Shown one piece after another: positions 5,996 through 7,582 of a DNA stretch of 7,582 bases. Made by a program: the position numbers and the translations under genes. The notes beneath the pieces are model-generated. The model was not told where the DNA came from and did no database searches. It was given only the letters and a program-made list of their open reading frames with translations. Origin of the DNA: JBGSIZ01 sp041742255 (GTDB lineage: Bacteria > Pseudomonadota > Alphaproteobacteria > Rhodobacterales > Rhodobacteraceae); NCBI GenBank assembly GCA_041742255.1, contig JBGSIZ010000139.1:1-7582 (forward strand). Reading direction: 5' to 3'. Numbering within the stretch: position 1 is the stretch's first letter; the number at the start of each line of letters is the position of its first letter.

Positions 5996-6481
5996 TCAAT
6001 CGGGCAATTGCGCCGGGTTGAACTGTGCAAGGATCGCCCGCAGTTCGTGTTCCGCCACCACCCGCGCCGCCTGTTCGGGTGAAAACCACCGCCGTTTGCG
6101 TTGTTTGCATTCCGGCCATTTGACATGGACCGTGTCCACCCGCACCGGATAGACCAGCGCCAGAACCGGCGTGCGCGTCTTGTCCAGCGGTTTTAGGTAG
6201 GAAAACACCCCAAGGCAGGTGTCATAGGCGCGCCCTGTCAGCCCCGCCTCTTCCCAGGCTTCGGTTGCGGCCGCTTCGGCGGGGGTCTGGTTGTGCATTG
6301 GCCAGCCTTTGGGCAGGATCCAGCGACCCGTGCCCCGGCTGGTGACCAGACAGATTTGCATCCCCTCGGCTTGGGTGCGGAAACACAGGGCGGCGAATTG
6401 CGTGCGCGCATCGGTCTTGCGCCCCGCCCGGAGCTTGATCGGCAATTGCGGGGGCATGGACATCATCGGGGCGCGCTGCAT
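5996..6481 (-). CDS. Nudix hydrolase, diphosphoinositol-polyphosphate-hydrolase-like
   Basis: Nudix enzymes hydrolyse a nucleoside diphosphate linked to another group, using metal-bound glutamates. With the start at ATG 6481 the protein has 161 residues. RWILPKGWPMHNQTP leads into the Nudix box at 59-81, ending TEAWEEAGL, with the catalytic Glu77 and Glu78. Against the consensus G-x5-E-x7-R-E-U-x-E-E-x-G-U, the first Glu is Gln65 and the Arg is Thr73; the remaining core is intact. The ILPKGWPM lead-in is typical of bacterial proteins resembling the DIPP branch, so the substrate could be a diadenosine polyphosphate or inositol pyrophosphate, which is inference. The start is uncertain: GTG 6562 gives 188 residues but overlaps the divergent gene's ribosome-binding site, while ATG 6466, 6463 or 6457 would also suit, since conserved sequence begins near QLPIKL. 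Confidence 0.86.
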   Translation of the reverse strand: MQRAPMMSMPPQLPIKLRAGRKTDARTQFAALCFRTQAEGMQICLVTSRGTGRWILPKGWPMHNQTPAEAAATEAWEEAGLTGRAYDTCLGVFSYLKPLDKTRTPVLALVYPVRVDTVHVKWPECKQRKRRWFSPEQAARVVAEHELRAILAQFNPAQLPD

Positions 6482-6501
6482 CTTTATGATTTGAGCCGAC
6501 C

Positions 6502-6527
6502 GTTGCAGAGGTTGCAGGGGGTTGCAA
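6502..6527. repeat. Three short direct repeats, GTTGCA(G/A)
   Basis: GTTGCAG (6502-6508), GTTGCAG (6511-6517) and GTTGCAA (6521-6527) are spaced 9 and 10 bases start to start. They lie in the region between the divergent Nudix and deacetylase genes. The spacing of about one helical turn could suit a cooperatively bound regulator. No known operator is recognised. Confidence 0.6.
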
Positions 6528-6547
6528 TCGGGTTTGCGCCTGCCGGC

Positions 6548-6554
6548 AAAGGAG
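6548..6554 (+). promoter_or_regulatory. Strong Shine-Dalgarno that decides the deacetylase start
   Basis: AAAGGAG lies 10 bases before GTG 6565 and 16 bases before ATG 6571, both in the deacetylase frame. A third in-frame GTG at 6556 is only 1 base away, too close to use. Spacing therefore favours GTG 6565. Confidence 0.6.
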
Positions 6555-6564
6555 AGTGTCACAG

Positions 6565-7582
6565 GTGCAGATGCATGCCCCGAAGTTCATTGGATCCGAG
6601 ATCTACCGCACGTCCTCCTATGGCCCGTGGCACCCGCTGCGCGTGCCGCGGGTCAGCACGGTGATGGACCTGTGCCGCGCGATGGACTGGTTGCCCCCCA
6701 CCGATTTCGTGACCAGCCCGCGCGCCAAGCCCGCCGCACTGGCCCTGTTTCACACCCCCGAATATATTGCCGCCCTGCAAGACGCCGAGGCCCGCCAAGA
6801 GGTGTCGGACGCCGTGCGCGCCCGACATTGTCTGGGCACCCCGTCCAACCCGATCTTTCCCGAAATGTTCCGCCGCCCTGCCACATCGGCTGGCGCGTCG
6901 TTGCTGGCGGGCGAAATGCTGGCGCGCGGTGGCGTGGTCTATTCCCCCGCAGGCGGCACCCACCACGGATTTGCCGACCGCGCGAACGGGTTTTGCTATT
7001 TCAACGATCCGGTGCTGGCCATTCTGTCGTTGCGCCGGATGGGGGCGACCCGGGTCGCCTATGTCGATATTGACGCCCATCACGCCGACGGAGTGGAGGC
7101 CGCGTTTGCCGATACGCCCGAGGTGATGGTCTTGTCCGTCCACGAACAGGACCGGTGGCCCCGCACGGGTGCCCTGACGGACCGGGGGTGTGGCAATGTC
7201 CACAACCTGCCCGTGCCGGCGGGGTTGCATGACGATGATATGGCCCTGATCCGGGACGACGTTATCCTGCCCCTTGTCGCTGCTCACCGCCCCGATGCGA
7301 TTGTGCTGCAATGCGGGGCCGATGCGGTGCTGGAGGATCCCCAATCCCGGTTGGCCCTGTCCAACAATGCCCATTGGGCCGTGGTGGCCGCCCTGCGCCC
7401 TTTGGCCCCCCGGTATCTGGTTCTGGGCGGAGGCGGGTATAATCCGTGGTCCGTGGGCCGCTGTTGGACGGGTGTCTGGGCCATCCTGACCGGGGCCGAA
7501 ATCCCCGACCGGTTGCCCCCAGCGGCGGTGGCTGTGTTGTCTGCCTTGACCTGGACCCGGCCGGGCAGCCCGCGCGCCGTGA
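6565..7582 (+). CDS. AcuC-like zinc-dependent deacetylase (histone deacetylase family), 3' end cut
   Basis: This is a member of the histone deacetylase superfamily, which in bacteria includes AcuC (acetyl-lysine removal, for example from acetyl-CoA synthetase) and acetylpolyamine amidohydrolases. From GTG 6565, 339 residues are visible and the frame runs off the window; about 30 more would be expected. The active site is complete: the charge-relay histidines His133 and His134 in AGGTHHGFADRANGFCYFND; zinc ligands Asp170 and His172 in VDIDAHHADGV; zinc ligand Asp258 in QCGADAVLEDP; and the catalytic Tyr292 in LGGGGYNPWS. The N-terminal part (GSEIYRTSSYGPWHPL) and the GGGGYN motif favour the AcuC-like class over the polyamine hydrolases. 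The physiological substrate is unknown, and acetoin use cannot be inferred because no acu/aco genes are visible. ATG 6571 is the alternative start, two codons later. The gene is divergent from the Nudix gene. Confidence 0.93.
   Translation, partial: MQMHAPKFIGSEIYRTSSYGPWHPLRVPRVSTVMDLCRAMDWLPPTDFVTSPRAKPAALALFHTPEYIAALQDAEARQEVSDAVRARHCLGTPSNPIFPEMFRRPATSAGASLLAGEMLARGGVVYSPAGGTHHGFADRANGFCYFNDPVLAILSLRRMGATRVAYVDIDAHHADGVEAAFADTPEVMVLSVHEQDRWPRTGALTDRGCGNVHNLPVPAGLHDDDMALIRDDVILPLVAAHRPDAIVLQCGADAVLEDPQSRLALSNNAHWAVVAALRPLAPRYLVLGGGGYNPWSVGRCWTGVWAILTGAEIPDRLPPAAVAVLSALTWTRPGSPRAV

Noticed and set aside
6559..7374. A 271-codon open frame on the minus strand, antisense to the deacetylase
   Set aside because: The deacetylase frame carries the complete zinc-site motifs, and the antisense product has no recognisable family.
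5996..7582. A functional Nudix-deacetylase pair handling O-acetyl-ADP-ribose
   Set aside because: That metabolite comes from NAD-dependent sirtuins, not from zinc-dependent deacetylases like this one. Divergent adjacency alone does not support a shared pathway.

Overview
The window looks like ordinary chromosome from an alphaproteobacterium, most likely the Roseobacter/Rhodobacteraceae group. The basis is the high G+C content, codon use dominated by G/C third positions, and gene content: a nitrogen-type PTS enzyme I with an N-terminal GAF domain near a LysC-type aspartokinase, a DUF1178 protein and an EcsC-family protein. The group assignment rests on recalled family resemblance, not on a search. 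No rRNA, tRNA, CRISPR array, insertion sequence, phage gene or sign of recent transfer was seen, and coding is dense, with no gene-free stretch over 300 bases.

Layout. Positions 1-566 (+) hold the 3' part of an EcsC-family gene, convergent with ptsP (586-2829, -), which encodes the first enzyme of the regulatory PTS. A 170-base divergent region follows; it contains a possible 30-codon leader ORF. Next is a small GNAT acetyltransferase gene (3000-3497, +), whose stop codon overlaps that of the convergent lysC (3494-4732, -). Upstream of lysC on the same strand are a classical short-chain dehydrogenase (4829-5491), a DUF1178 zinc-ribbon-like protein (5510-5929) and a Nudix hydrolase of the diphosphoinositol-polyphosphate-hydrolase-like type (about 5996-6481). 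Divergent from the Nudix gene, and running off the right edge, is an AcuC-like zinc-dependent deacetylase (6565-7582, +).

How the genes work together. LysC opens the aspartate pathway (Lys, Thr, Met and diaminopimelate), and PtsP feeds phosphate from PEP into the nitrogen-regulatory phosphorelay. DUF1178 and the SDR lie 18 bases apart and are probably cotranscribed. The other genes look like independent units. No multi-gene system of an obviously new kind is visible.

The observations most worth a second look are: (1) an internal ATG inside lysC with a near-perfect Shine-Dalgarno, placed to produce a separate regulatory beta subunit; (2) the arginine-rich 30-codon ORF that ends at the GNAT ribosome-binding site; (3) three near-identical 7-mers at helical-turn spacing in the Nudix/deacetylase divergent region.
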